Shown here one piece after another: positions 1 to 9,355 of a stretch of DNA of 64,000 bases. The position numbers were made by a program, and so were the translations under genes. The notes under the pieces were generated by a model that ran no database searches, was not told the DNA's origin, and worked only from the letters and a program-made list of their open reading frames with translations. The DNA is from Ferroplasma acidarmanus Fer1 (GTDB lineage Archaea > Thermoplasmatota > Thermoplasmata > Thermoplasmatales > Thermoplasmataceae): positions 1,426,001 through 1,490,000 of the forward strand of contig NC_021592.1 in assembly GCF_000152265.2 (NCBI RefSeq), given 5' to 3'. Position 1 is the stretch's first letter. The number at the start of each line of letters is the position of its first letter.

Positions 1-127
1 TGAATTCATCCTGTTTCATATTATAATTATGCCGGGATGTGTATGTAATTATTAGATTTTTTACTTTCAGTTCACCCAGATATGTGATCAGGTCTTCATA
101 TCCATATCCAATGGTATTTTCGTGCAT
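1..127 (-). CDS. Partial unknown protein (N-terminal 42 codons)
   Basis: An open frame starts at an ATG on the minus strand (position 127) and runs off the left edge without a stop. It begins MHENTIGYGYEDLITYLG. An in-frame stop lies about 15 codons upstream of the ATG, so the start is bounded. I do not recognise a family from so short a piece. Whether it is a real gene depends on sequence to the left of this window. Confidence 0.35.
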   Translation of the reverse strand, partial: MHENTIGYGYEDLITYLGELKVKNLIITYTSRHNYNMKQDEF

Positions 128-609
128 TTTGCCTAGAGTAGAAATTATTATCATAGTTATATGTATTTCATGGTTGCATTTAAAACTAATTTAAATTGGC
201 CATATGTAAATAATAGGTAGCTGAAAATTTATCTATACGGGTTAGATGAATACCGGGCAACAATTACATTCAAGATACGGTATACAGCAGTGGAAAAAAG
301 ATATTGCAATTCAGAAAGTTTAGAAAGTAAATACAACACATTACAGTAGATGTTTTCTAAAGTCCCTTATAAAAGGCTACAGGTATAGAATGTACCCTGA
401 TTCTACTGGCAATTATATAACACAATTGCTCTACGTTCTAGATTTACCGAAACACCGGTTAATGGGGGTATACCTCAATAAAAAGGGGAAGTATGGAATA
501 AAATTCCCTGCTGCATTTATGGAAATTCTGTATCTTTTATCATTAAAAATTATTCATATGGATGAAAGATAAGTATTTATACATTTAATTATTGTTATAA
601 TTGATAAAT
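128..609. other. Intergenic stretch, no supported gene
   Basis: About 480 AT-rich bases separate the truncated left-edge gene from the rubrerythrin-like gene. A 60-codon open frame at 390-572 has no recognisable domain and is not called. A TATA-like TATTTATA at 574-581 is a reasonable promoter for the gene starting at 610. I see no RNA gene or repeat here. Confidence 0.5.
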
Positions 610-996
610 ATGTCAGTGTTAGGAAAAAATACAGAGGCCGGGTTAAAAGAACTTTTAACAGCCAACGCAGAGGATCATATGAGACTGAATGCCGCATCGA
701 ACTACTTTGAAAAAATAGGTGATCTGGAAACAGCCAGAGAATTGAAAGACAAAGCCAATGTAGAACTGGGGCATTTCAATGCAATATTCGCTACACTTGT
801 AAAATATGAAGGGCTCAAAGGTCTGGTAAACGACATGGCAAAGGAAGAAACTGAACAGCATGTATCAGAATATACAAACGTTGCCAACGCTGCAAAGGCT
901 GAAGGGCATGATGACATTGAAGCAATGTTATGTGCATTCTCCGAGCAGGAAAAAGGCATAGCTGAAACTTTGAAAAGAACAAGAAATGCTTTTTAA
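610..996 (+). CDS. Rubrerythrin-like (ferritin-fold) protein
   Basis: A 128-residue all-helical protein with the four-helix ferritin-like pattern of rubrerythrins, but without a C-terminal rubredoxin domain. Iron-ligand-like positions are visible: Glu in the first helix (AED), ExxH in VELGH, and a Glu-rich third helix (EETEQH...SEY). The last helix has SEQEKGIAE, where the usual ExxH histidine appears as Ile, so the diiron site may be altered. The family usually handles peroxide or stores iron. ATG at 610 is preferred over the in-frame TTG at 601 because a TATA-like box lies about 30 nt upstream. The gene ends 10 bp before the convergent Nudix gene. Confidence 0.75.
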   Translation: MSVLGKNTEAGLKELLTANAEDHMRLNAASNYFEKIGDLETARELKDKANVELGHFNAIFATLVKYEGLKGLVNDMAKEETEQHVSEYTNVANAAKAEGHDDIEAMLCAFSEQEKGIAETLKRTRNAF

Positions 997-1006
997 GCAT
1001 TTTTTA

Positions 1007-1432
1007 TTAATCAATATCTTTTTTTATAATATGGATAAAGTTTGTTGATTTTTTCATCTCTTTTATAAATTCCATTGTGCTTTCATTGATACTATTGTCC
1101 AGTGATTCCATATCAAAATATTTGAGCCTCAAAGCATCCGATCCAGCGTGTTCTATCCCTTTTACGGGCCTGCATTTATAATCCAGGATAATATAATGAA
1201 AATCCTTTCTAATTATCTCCGAGATGCCCAGAAGGTTTTCTACTTCAACAGTTAATCCGGTTTCTTCAAGCATTTCCCTTTTTAGCCCCTCTTCAATGGT
1301 TTCATTTAACTCCAGCTTCCCACCCGGTATCGCCCATTTGTATCTATCAGGTTCGTCCCTCCTTTTCCCCAGCAGTATCTTATTTCCAAGTGTTATTACT
1401 CCGCCAACAGCAACTTTCGGATACGTTTTCAT
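1007..1432 (-). CDS. Nudix hydrolase (ADP-ribose pyrophosphatase/MutT-like)
   Basis: A 141-residue protein with a complete Nudix box around residues 37-59 (GGKLELNET...REMLEETG), including the REUXEEXG core that binds the metal-pyrophosphate. Nudix enzymes hydrolyse nucleoside diphosphates linked to another moiety. The short size and lack of extra domains fit an ADP-ribose pyrophosphatase or an 8-oxo-dGTPase-type house-cleaning enzyme, but the substrate cannot be read from sequence. The gene stands alone between the convergent rubrerythrin-like gene and the co-directional permease. Confidence 0.88.
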   Translation of the reverse strand: MKTYPKVAVGGVITLGNKILLGKRRDEPDRYKWAIPGGKLELNETIEEGLKREMLEETGLTVEVENLLGISEIIRKDFHYIILDYKCRPVKGIEHAGSDALRLKYFDMESLDNSINESTMEFIKEMKKSTNFIHIIKKDID

Positions 1433-1458
1433 ATCTTTCTAATTCTAACGGAATATTT

Positions 1459-2886
1459 TTATTTATTTATCTTTTCATTGTTGCTTCCTGGAAGAGGGGC
1501 TTCTATGGTTCCTATATCTTCTATGCTCTTCCCTCTTTTTTTAGCAAAGTGTGCCACGAATATTCCTATTAAGGCAATAAGAATAACTGTGGCTGTTGTA
1601 GCCAGGCTGTATGGAAATACAGGAGGTATAACACTGAAATACACCCCGAATACCAGCACTATCAGAGATGTGATAGGCAATATTATATGTAAACCAATAT
1701 TTAATTCATGTAGTTTATGATATAGAAATGGCAAAGCGAAATCGCTCATTATATGACCGGCAAAAAGTGCCAGGCTTGCAATTGTGATCAGTATTATGTA
1801 ACCATAAAAAGGCCCATAGACCAGCCCTACAATAACACTTACAACTATACTGGATATTCCCATAAAAGCAATTGCGTTTGAAGGAGTTTTGTACTTTGGA
1901 TGAATTTTGACAAACCATGGCGGCATTACGCCATCCCTGGAAAATGAGTAAGATATCCTGCCAAGGACATTCAGTGGAGATACCATGGATACAAAAACAC
2001 TGTTGAATAGCAGGATAACAATCACTACTAAAAATGGAAATCCAAGAAACTTATCCGATAGTATTAGCCCGGGAATTAATTCAGTAGCGAAGTTCCCCAT
2101 TTTTGTAGGTCCCCATCCTATGGTAAATGCATATGCAACAAGTAAAAACAGTGCTCCTGTTATAACAAAACTCACTGCCATGGCCTTCTTAATATTTGTT
2201 CTTGGCATCTTTGCCTCTTCCCCTATGTAAACGGCCCCGGAAGCACCTGTCATTAGAAACGTTCCGAGGACTACTCCCTCAAAAAGAGGTGATATCCCTC
2301 CGGACAATTCTGGAAGAAAAACGGCACCAGTGTTTTTCGGCCCTGAAATTATTATGATTGCTGCACTTAAAATTATAAGTATTGCTATCTCCAGCAATGA
2401 ACCAAATAGGGCATACTTCACTGACGGTTTAATTCCTATATAAGGCAATACAGTAAAAATCAATACAAATACAATTAAAATTGGAATCCAGAGATATTTC
2501 GATACTGTGATACCAAAAAAGTCTGAAAAAATAGCAGGAATTAAAACTCCCGAAAAGAATAGAGTAGTGTTAGCAAGGATCGCATACTCAAACATTAAAT
2601 ATATGAGCCCATCAAAAAGTCCATATTTTGGGCCTATAGCTTTTCTAGTAAAAGTATAGAACCCGCCTGCACTGGCAATTTTAGTGGAATACTGGTAGGG
2701 GGTATTTACCCAGATAAGCCCGCTTATCACTGCTATAAGTATAGCCAGTGGCAGTGCACCTTTAGCGTATAATGCAGCTCCTGTAAGGGAAGTTACAACT
2801 GAAGCAAGGGGTGCTGTAAATGCAATTGTTTGCCCGACAAGGGGCCAGAAACCTACTGATCCACGCATCAAACCTGTTTTTACCAT
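1459..2886 (-). CDS. APC-superfamily amino acid permease
   Basis: A 475-residue integral membrane protein with about 12 predicted hydrophobic helices. The N-terminal FWPLVGQTIAFTAPLASV and the early GGFYTFTRKAIG match the substrate-binding first and second helices of the amino acid-polyamine-organocation superfamily. The C terminus is charged and cytoplasmic. A ribosome-binding site (GAGGT) precedes the ATG at 2886. It likely imports amino acids or peptide breakdown products, which suits a peptidolytic acidophile and the neighbouring glycine decarboxylase, but the specific substrate is unknown. Confidence 0.85.
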   Translation of the reverse strand: MVKTGLMRGSVGFWPLVGQTIAFTAPLASVVTSLTGAALYAKGALPLAILIAVISGLIWVNTPYQYSTKIASAGGFYTFTRKAIGPKYGLFDGLIYLMFEYAILANTTLFFSGVLIPAIFSDFFGITVSKYLWIPILIVFVLIFTVLPYIGIKPSVKYALFGSLLEIAILIILSAAIIIISGPKNTGAVFLPELSGGISPLFEGVVLGTFLMTGASGAVYIGEEAKMPRTNIKKAMAVSFVITGALFLLVAYAFTIGWGPTKMGNFATELIPGLILSDKFLGFPFLVVIVILLFNSVFVSMVSPLNVLGRISYSFSRDGVMPPWFVKIHPKYKTPSNAIAFMGISSIVVSVIVGLVYGPFYGYIILITIASLALFAGHIMSDFALPFLYHKLHELNIGLHIILPITSLIVLVFGVYFSVIPPVFPYSLATTATVILIALIGIFVAHFAKKRGKSIEDIGTIEAPLPGSNNEKINK

Positions 2887-3268
2887 TATTATTACCTCGA
2901 TATCAATATAATGTTATTTAATAAAAGTATTTCTACTATTAGCTATAATTTTTGTTTTAGCTTTAATATTAATATATATTACGTAGTAATATAAAGTAAA
3001 AATATGTATTAGAATTAAACTTCATATAGATATTTCCATTTATACCATAAGGTTATGTTATGTTTTCATGTATTTAAGTATTCCACATTAACCTGTTTTT
3101 ATTCCGGGCATACCTGTTAAATATCCTGCTGTATTCCGATAAAAATTAGGAACCCGTACGGCAACAATTATAAGAAATTAAAACGTGAAATTATCTGACT
3201 AATTTCTAAGTAGCCATATTTCTCCACCCACTATAATGTTTAAATATTCTTTATTAATAGTTGCCTAA
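2887..3268. promoter_or_regulatory. Divergent promoter region, permease / glycine decarboxylase
   Basis: A 382-bp noncoding region separates the divergent permease and gcvPA. A TATA-like TTTAAATA at 3239-3246 is centred about 26 nt before the gcvPA ATG, implying a leaderless mRNA. The permease side carries AT-rich TATA candidates in 2930-3000. I see no structured RNA or coding frame in it. Confidence 0.5.
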
Positions 3269-4558
3269 ATGAGCGAAACTGATGAAATACTGGACTATCT
3301 TAATGTTAAATCCGTTGATGGCTTATTCAGTGATATCCCGGACAGATTAAAGGTATCCCTGGATCTGGGAAAACCTATGGATGAGTTTTCTACAATAAGA
3401 GCCATAGAAGATACGGGGAGAAAGAATAAAGCAGGAAATATGAATTTCCTGGGCAATGGCATATATGATAGATTTGTGCCACCACTTGTTGATGAGATAA
3501 TAGGCAGAAATGAATTTTTAACATCATATACTCCATACCAACCTGAAATATCACAGGGAATTCTTCATTCTCTATTTGAATACCAGAGCATAATATCAGA
3601 CCTTACAGAGATGGATATAACAAATTCTTCCATGTATGACGGTTTTACATCCCTGGCAGAGGCCGTGAGAATGGCATACCGTATCAATGGAAAAAGCGAA
3701 GTTTTAATCCCAGAAAATATATATAAATCACAATTGAGCATAATAAAGAACTACACGGAAGGGCTTAATTTAAAAATTATAACATATGGATTCGGAACAG
3801 ATGGGCTGCTGGATCTTGAGGACCTGAAGTCAAAAGTAACATCTGATACTTCTGCAATCATTGTAGAGAACCCGAATGTTTTCGGGCTTATAGATGAAAA
3901 TGCGTTTCATGTCAGTGAAATCAAGAAAGATTCTATCCTGATAACATACTATGATCCTGTATCACTCGGATTTATTATACCTCCTGGAGAATACGGTACA
4001 GATATAGCTGTGGCTGAGGGGCAACAGCTGGGAATCCATATGAATTATGGAGGGCCTCTACTCGGGCTGTTTTCATTTAAAAAAGAATATGTGCACAGGT
4101 CTCCTGGAAGGTTAATTGGACTGTCAAAAGACTCTGAGGGAAAGAAAGCATTTGTTATGACTCTCCAGGCCAGGGAGCAGCATATAAGGCGTTCAAGGGC
4201 TATGAGCAATATATGCTCAAACCAGGCCCTTCTGGCTGTAGCATCACTTGCATACCTGTCCATCATGGGTTCCGAAGGGCTAAGAAAAATAGCGTTGATA
4301 ACAATGAATAAGAGCAGGAAACTTAAAAATAATATGAAATCTGCAGGGATTAAGCCTGTATTTGACGGGATAAATTTTTCAGATAACCTGTTTTATTTTG
4401 ACCGGCTGGAGATTCTTGAAAGCAACAACATATCAGGTGGAATAAGGCTATCTTCCATATCAGAATATAATGGATACGGAAATGCATCGTTTTTTTCAGT
4501 TACAGAAAAGACAGGCGACGAAAATATAGAGAAACTGGCAAAAATACTGGGTGATTAA
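3269..4558 (+). CDS. gcvPA: Glycine dehydrogenase (decarboxylating) subunit 1
   Basis: A 429-residue N-terminal half of the two-subunit P-protein of the glycine cleavage system. With subunit 2 it decarboxylates glycine and passes the aminomethyl group to lipoyl H-protein. Recognisable signatures are TPYQPEISQG near residue 90, the SMYDG segment near 120, and the conserved GxxLGIHMNYGGPLLG stretch near 260. Length is normal for archaeal GcvPA. The start is the ATG about 26 nt after a TATA box. The stop codon lies one base before the gcvPB ATG, so the two are co-translated. T- and H-proteins are not in this window. Confidence 0.95.
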   Translation: MSETDEILDYLNVKSVDGLFSDIPDRLKVSLDLGKPMDEFSTIRAIEDTGRKNKAGNMNFLGNGIYDRFVPPLVDEIIGRNEFLTSYTPYQPEISQGILHSLFEYQSIISDLTEMDITNSSMYDGFTSLAEAVRMAYRINGKSEVLIPENIYKSQLSIIKNYTEGLNLKIITYGFGTDGLLDLEDLKSKVTSDTSAIIVENPNVFGLIDENAFHVSEIKKDSILITYYDPVSLGFIIPPGEYGTDIAVAEGQQLGIHMNYGGPLLGLFSFKKEYVHRSPGRLIGLSKDSEGKKAFVMTLQAREQHIRRSRAMSNICSNQALLAVASLAYLSIMGSEGLRKIALITMNKSRKLKNNMKSAGIKPVFDGINFSDNLFYFDRLEILESNNISGGIRLSSISEYNGYGNASFFSVTEKTGDENIEKLAKILGD

Positions 4559-4559
4559 A

Positions 4560-5993
4560 ATGTACAGGCAAGCTTATTATGATGAGGATTTCCTGAATCA
4601 GTTTAATACAGGAAATGATTTCTATATGGATGATGTTGAAGATAGCTATCCAGAGTCAATAAGGAGAAAGTCCCTTAAACTACCGGATGTGCGTAGCGTT
4701 GATGTATCACGGCATTTCACAAGACTTTCGGAAATGAATTATTCGGTGGATCTTGGTATGTACCCGCTGGGTTCCTGCACCATGAAATTTAATCCAAAAT
4801 ATGCAAATTATGCTGCATCTTTGCCGGATTTCCGGGATATTCATCCTATGGAAAGCCAGTTAAAAACACAGGGCACACTCGAGGTAATGTACAACATGCA
4901 GCAGTTTCTTGTTAAAATTTCAGGCATGGATTATGCAACACTTCAGCCGTCTGCTGGGGCACATGGGGAGTTAACAGGAATTCTTATAGTAAGAAAATAT
5001 TTCGAAACCCGTGGAGAAATTGATAAACGCAATGAAATCATAATTCCTGATTCAGCACACGGCACCAATCCTGCATCGGCCGTTATGGCCGGTTTCAAAG
5101 TAGTTGAGGTTCCATCGAATGAAAATGGGCTGGTAGACCTTGAGGCATTAAAAGCGGCAGTAAATGAAAATACCGCAGCTTTTATGATAACAAATCCAAA
5201 CACACTGGGCATATTCGATGACCAGATATCTGAAATAGCTACAATAATACACAACAATGGATCGTTGCTCTATTATGATGGCGCAAATTTCAATGCTATA
5301 CTGGGCATTACAACTCCCGGCAAGATGGGGTTTGACATAGTGCACTTTAACCTGCATAAAACATTTGCAACCCCGCATGGCGGCGGAGGCCCGGGTGCCG
5401 GTCCTGTGGCTGTTAAATCCTTCCTCATGGATTTCCTGCCTGTTCCCATAGTGGTTAATGACAAAGGCACATATTCCCTGTTCTATGGACTAAAGAATTC
5501 TATAGGCAAAGTATCCTCATATAACGGTTCATTTGGTGTGGTACTAAGGGCATTCTCATACGTATTGAAGAATGGAAATAATCTCAGTGCAAATGCAAAG
5601 AGAGCAGTAATGAATTCAAACTATATGGCAAAAAAATTATCGAAATATTATAAGATACCCTATAAACAACTGAAAAAGCACGAATTTGTACTTTCAACAG
5701 AGAATACGGGCAGGAAGGCGCTGGACATATCCAAATTCATACTGGATTATGGAATCCACTCCCCTACCACATATTTTCCGTTGATTGTGAAGGAAGCAAT
5801 GATGATTGAACCCACAGAATCGGTAACGAAGAAGGATATGGATTATTATATAGATGTAATGGAAAAAGCACTTTCAGTTCCTGAAGAAGAGTTAAAGCAA
5901 TCGCCTGTAAACACATCTGTTCACAGGATAGATGAAATAGGTGCAGCCAGGAATCTTATATTAAAATGGCCGGCCCCAACGGAAAACCATTAA
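4560..5993 (+). CDS. gcvPB: Glycine dehydrogenase (decarboxylating) subunit 2
   Basis: The 477-residue catalytic half of glycine decarboxylase, a PLP enzyme. The Schiff-base lysine is visible in HFNLHKTFATPHGGGG (Lys near residue 267), followed by the glycine-rich GPGAGP loop. PLGSCTMKFNP near residue 70 and PDSAHGTNPASA near 165 are family hallmarks. ATG at 4560 directly follows the gcvPA stop; the in-frame GTG at 4551 inside gcvPA is less likely. The start of the downstream RPA gene is only about 20 bp after the stop, so glycine decarboxylase and RPA genes may share a transcript. Confidence 0.95.
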   Translation: MYRQAYYDEDFLNQFNTGNDFYMDDVEDSYPESIRRKSLKLPDVRSVDVSRHFTRLSEMNYSVDLGMYPLGSCTMKFNPKYANYAASLPDFRDIHPMESQLKTQGTLEVMYNMQQFLVKISGMDYATLQPSAGAHGELTGILIVRKYFETRGEIDKRNEIIIPDSAHGTNPASAVMAGFKVVEVPSNENGLVDLEALKAAVNENTAAFMITNPNTLGIFDDQISEIATIIHNNGSLLYYDGANFNAILGITTPGKMGFDIVHFNLHKTFATPHGGGGPGAGPVAVKSFLMDFLPVPIVVNDKGTYSLFYGLKNSIGKVSSYNGSFGVVLRAFSYVLKNGNNLSANAKRAVMNSNYMAKKLSKYYKIPYKQLKKHEFVLSTENTGRKALDISKFILDYGIHSPTTYFPLIVKEAMMIEPTESVTKKDMDYYIDVMEKALSVPEEELKQSPVNTSVHRIDEIGAARNLILKWPAPTENH

Positions 5994-6016
5994 ATAAGCA
6001 TAAGGGATATGAAATA

Positions 6017-7075
6017 ATGAAAATTAATGAAATGCAGGGTAACCTGAATAATGTTGAGGGGAAGGTCAAAATACTTTCTGTTGACAAACGGGAAATAACA
6101 ACATCCAGGGGCGATACTGTATATTATTATGGCCTTGCAGGTGACGAAACCGGCGTGTTGCCATACACTGCATGGGAATTCCCTGCGCCTATAAAACCCG
6201 GTGATGTTGTACAGATAAAATATGCGAAAACAAAGGTTTACAACGATCGAATGAGACTTTACTTCGACTCCAAAACAGAGATTATGCTAAAACCCGGCGA
6301 AGAAATGGAAGTAAAAAATACATATAAAGATGTGAAACTTATGGATCTAACCACAAAGAACCCCTTTGTGGCTGTAACCGGGAAAATAAGCAATATGTCC
6401 GGCAAGGAATATAACAAAGCCGGAAAAACATTTACAATATACAATGGCTTCATAGAAGACGATACATCACGTGTAAGGATATCATCCTTCGGGAAACCTC
6501 TGGAAAACGGAAAGGTATACAGAATTGTGGGCGCCAGGGTATCTGAATTCAACAAACAGCTGGAAATTTCAATAGGCGATAAAACAGAGGTATTTATTGA
6601 GAATGAGGATATGGACTTTCAGAGATACTATAAATTATTTGAGGTCGATAACCCTGCAGGTGGAATTACTATAATGGGATTCATAATTACACTGGGGACA
6701 AAAAGTGGCATTATAAAACGCTGCAGTGAATGCAATAAGCCCCTGAGCAATGGTGTATGCCCGGATCATCCTGAGAAACCAACAAAACTGGACATATTTT
6801 CATATTTCACACTGGACGATGGGACAAAATATATCCAGTGCATAGCAGGAAAGAATGCAATTATGCCTTTTATTGGAATAAAAGAGGAAGAACTCCCACA
6901 TTACGCAGGGGAAATTTACAGAATGCTGGAAGAAAAGCTATACGGCCATGCAGTTAAAATCAACGCAGATTTTATTAAAAATGAAGAAGATCTATCTCTC
7001 AGGGTTAATTCCATAACAAATATAGAAAGAGAAGATATAAGCAGGGAGATAGAAGCAAATCAACAGGTGAAATGA
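6017..7075 (+). CDS. rpa: Replication protein A (ssDNA-binding, OB-folds + zinc finger)
   Basis: A 352-residue single-stranded-DNA-binding protein of the euryarchaeal RPA type. Two OB-fold segments occupy roughly residues 10-85 and 100-180. A C-x2-C-x8-C-x2-H zinc finger (CSEC...CPDH) sits near residue 236, as in the C-terminal domain of RPA large subunits. It coats ssDNA in replication and repair. The ATG at 6017 is chosen because the frame upstream overlaps gcvPB and the first 17 codons there do not resemble an RPA N terminus. It overlaps the next gene in an ATGA arrangement. Confidence 0.88.
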   Translation: MKINEMQGNLNNVEGKVKILSVDKREITTSRGDTVYYYGLAGDETGVLPYTAWEFPAPIKPGDVVQIKYAKTKVYNDRMRLYFDSKTEIMLKPGEEMEVKNTYKDVKLMDLTTKNPFVAVTGKISNMSGKEYNKAGKTFTIYNGFIEDDTSRVRISSFGKPLENGKVYRIVGARVSEFNKQLEISIGDKTEVFIENEDMDFQRYYKLFEVDNPAGGITIMGFIITLGTKSGIIKRCSECNKPLSNGVCPDHPEKPTKLDIFSYFTLDDGTKYIQCIAGKNAIMPFIGIKEEELPHYAGEIYRMLEEKLYGHAVKINADFIKNEEDLSLRVNSITNIEREDISREIEANQQVK

Positions 7076-7971
7076 TGGCGTATACAAAAAGGGAAAACTC
7101 ATACTGGTTATTTTCGAGAGAACTGAAGGATTCAACAAAACTTGAGGGTGAGGAGAAGCGGCCTTATGTTATAACTCCCCTGGGTACAAAGGTAAAACGT
7201 ATACTGTTTGCCGGAGCGATAACATATAAAAATTCCGATGACCGGATGGTAAAAGTAACGGTTGCTGATTATATCGGGTCGTTTTACCTCACAGCATTTA
7301 AAACTGGCTTCAGCAGTGAAATGGCTGAGGAACTGGATAAATTTAATGTGAACGACATAGTAATGGTTATGGGAAAAGTAAGCTCATTTAAAACAGATGA
7401 TGGAATATTCTACTTTTCTGTAAATCCAGAGCTAATTAAAAGTATCGGGGAAACGGAACGGTATTTCTGGGGGGTACGTGCTTCTTATGTTGCAAAAAGG
7501 AAGATTCTCGCAATTACCGAAGCCATAAAAGACGATGTGGCAACAGTTGATACACTTCTCAAGCTCGGATACTCGCAGGATGAAGCAGAGGACGCAATAA
7601 GGGCGAAAGAATATTACGCTGACTATGACTTTAACTCCTATATGGATGCAATATCTTCAATCAATTTTGATTCCCCGGTAATGACTGTGGCACACCGGGA
7701 GATGGATATTGAAAATCCGGAAAGTTTTGAAACAGAGGGCAATTCATCCAACCAGCAAAATACAGGGGCTCCACAGACTTTTAACATAGAAGAATTTGTA
7801 CTGGCATACATAAAAAATAATGACAGTGGGCCAGGCTGCAAATATGATGACATTATAATTTCATGCTCAAACGCAGGCATCTCAAGGGAAAAGGTGGATG
7901 AAATACTTAACTCTCTTGGTTCCCGTGGTGAAATTTATGAAGTCTCCCTAAAAAGGTATAAACCCCTTTAA
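7072..7971 (+). CDS. RPA-associated protein (COG3390-type OB-fold)
   Basis: A 299-residue partner of RPA. The N-terminal half holds an OB-fold (residues about 40-130, with TVADYIGSFYLTAF). A helical middle and an acidic, Asn/Gln-containing linker near residue 230 lead to a C-terminal winged-helix-like segment (about 235-299). This order fits the RPA-associated proteins that euryarchaea encode next to RPA. The 4-bp overlap with rpa supports translation coupling and a stoichiometric complex. Its exact contribution to ssDNA handling is not deducible here. Confidence 0.82.
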   Translation: MMAYTKRENSYWLFSRELKDSTKLEGEEKRPYVITPLGTKVKRILFAGAITYKNSDDRMVKVTVADYIGSFYLTAFKTGFSSEMAEELDKFNVNDIVMVMGKVSSFKTDDGIFYFSVNPELIKSIGETERYFWGVRASYVAKRKILAITEAIKDDVATVDTLLKLGYSQDEAEDAIRAKEYYADYDFNSYMDAISSINFDSPVMTVAHREMDIENPESFETEGNSSNQQNTGAPQTFNIEEFVLAYIKNNDSGPGCKYDDIIISCSNAGISREKVDEILNSLGSRGEIYEVSLKRYKPL

Positions 7972-8013
7972 TTTTAATAAAACATTTAAAATACTTTGTA
8001 CAGATATAATATT

Positions 8014-8622
8014 ATGGTAACCCTTGATGATATATTAAAATGGCTCAGTTCCGGAACAGATAATGCAAGCTCCCTGATTGATTTAAAATGGAATATAAAG
8101 AAAGTGGGAAATTATATAGCTCTTGAAAACAACAAAATACCCTTTGATATCCTGCTTTATGCAGACGATCAAAAGAAATCCTGCAGCCTTATAGTCAGAA
8201 CAGGAATTGAAACAGCTACCGTAGAGAACCAGCCACGCCTTACAATATACAGAACGCTGTTGCTTTTAAATCAAAAAGTTGAAATGGTAAAGTTTATGCT
8301 TGACGGGATCAATGAGGAAGTTGTAGCAAGGGAAGATTTTGATCTATCCGTGTTGACAAAGGACGTTCTTAATACCGGACTTAACACAATACTGGCAGCT
8401 TTCTACCTGATGGTTAAGGCACTGAATATGGAGGATGAATTCAATTCTGGCGTTATAGAAAGGACAGCTATGATGATAAAGGAAATGGCCAGTGCTGGAA
8501 AAACAAAGGAAGAAATAAAAGACTATCTTGTTTCATCACTGGGATTGAATGAGAACGATGCCAACAAGCTCATATCCGAGGTTCTTTCTGCGGATTCGGC
8601 TCCAAAAAATATGTACGAGTAA
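8014..8622 (+). CDS. Unknown protein, chaperone-fold-like with C-terminal helical domain
   Basis: A 202-residue protein not confidently assigned. The first 130 residues alternate strands and helices in a way that recalls the YbjN/DUF2299 fold related to type III secretion chaperones (IALENNKIPFDILLY, then LLLLNQKVEMVKFML). Residues about 150-195 form a small helical domain reminiscent of UBA/NAC-type modules (KTKEEIKDYL...NENDANKLISEV). ATG at 8014 is preferred over an upstream in-frame ATG at 7996 because a TATA-like AT tract precedes it. It lies 42 bp after the RPA-associated gene, so a link to ssDNA metabolism is possible but unproven. Confidence 0.6.
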   Translation: MVTLDDILKWLSSGTDNASSLIDLKWNIKKVGNYIALENNKIPFDILLYADDQKKSCSLIVRTGIETATVENQPRLTIYRTLLLLNQKVEMVKFMLDGINEEVVAREDFDLSVLTKDVLNTGLNTILAAFYLMVKALNMEDEFNSGVIERTAMMIKEMASAGKTKEEIKDYLVSSLGLNENDANKLISEVLSADSAPKNMYE

Positions 8623-8754
8623 TATAAATTTCTGGCAAATCTATATTTTTCCATAACATTGAATTTTTTATATTTAACAATATGCCATGGTTGCTAGTTG
8701 AAGATTTAATAGAAATACTTTTTAGCAGGTAAGATATATTAATTCGTGGTAAAT

Positions 8755-9108
8755 ATGTTTACTGAGATAATTCCAGTTGATTATACAACAGCCGTGCCCG
8801 GGTCCCTTGTATTCGCAGTTATCCTTGTAATAATAGTACTTGTAGTTATTATTACCGTGACAGTATATTATCTGTATAAAATCATTTCATCACAACGTGG
8901 AAGAAAATATACCGGATCAGAATCAATGACAAATATAATCGGAATTGCCAGCAACAATATAGATAAAAATGCCGGCGGGTTTATAAAAATCGATGGCGTA
9001 TCATGGGAAGTTATTAATAATGGCGATGAGCCCATTGAAAAATATGATAAAGTTGTTGTTACTGGCAGGATTGGCTTAAAACTTATGGTTAAAAAAATCA
9101 AAAAATAA
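8755..9108 (+). CDS. NfeD-like membrane protein (short form)
   Basis: A 117-residue protein with one strong transmembrane helix (residues about 15-43, a Val/Ile-rich run) and a C-terminal small beta-barrel OB domain (about 60-117; IGIASNNI...GFIKIDGVSWEV...VVVTGRIGLKLMV). This matches the NfeD C-terminal domain, which usually works beside an SPFH/stomatin protein at membranes. No stomatin gene is adjacent. ATG at 8755 is chosen over the GTG at 8746, which adds only three residues. Confidence 0.75.
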   Translation: MFTEIIPVDYTTAVPGSLVFAVILVIIVLVVIITVTVYYLYKIISSQRGRKYTGSESMTNIIGIASNNIDKNAGGFIKIDGVSWEVINNGDEPIEKYDKVVVTGRIGLKLMVKKIKK

Positions 9109-9355
9109 TGTTATATAAATTCTTATTTTTTAGACCCGGAATACTGGAACTACATGCCATTGCAGGCTATAAAGCAGGATTTAATGTGCACCCTTCTAAT
9201 GAAAATTACTGACTCTTGAGAAATTATAATACTATTATAATTACCATGTAGCTAATAGAAAATTTTAAATCTTTCTGAAGAGCTAATACGTGTTATATTT
9301 ATTGTAATTCCAGGAAGCGACGATAAATTTAACATCTTATAAATTATTATGGTGT

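Noticed and set aside
390-572. A 60-codon plus-strand open frame preceded by a TATA-like CTTATAAAAG.
   Set aside because: No domain, unremarkable composition and no neighbour context; in AT-rich sequence such TATA matches are common.
2930-3200. A possible glycine riboswitch upstream of gcvPA.
   Set aside because: The promoter lies only about 26 nt before the ATG, leaving no leader, and no conserved riboswitch core is visible.
8681-8731. A 16-codon open frame (MPWLLVEDLIEILFSR) before the NfeD-like gene.
   Set aside because: Too short to support, with no promoter at a proper distance and no ribosome-binding site.
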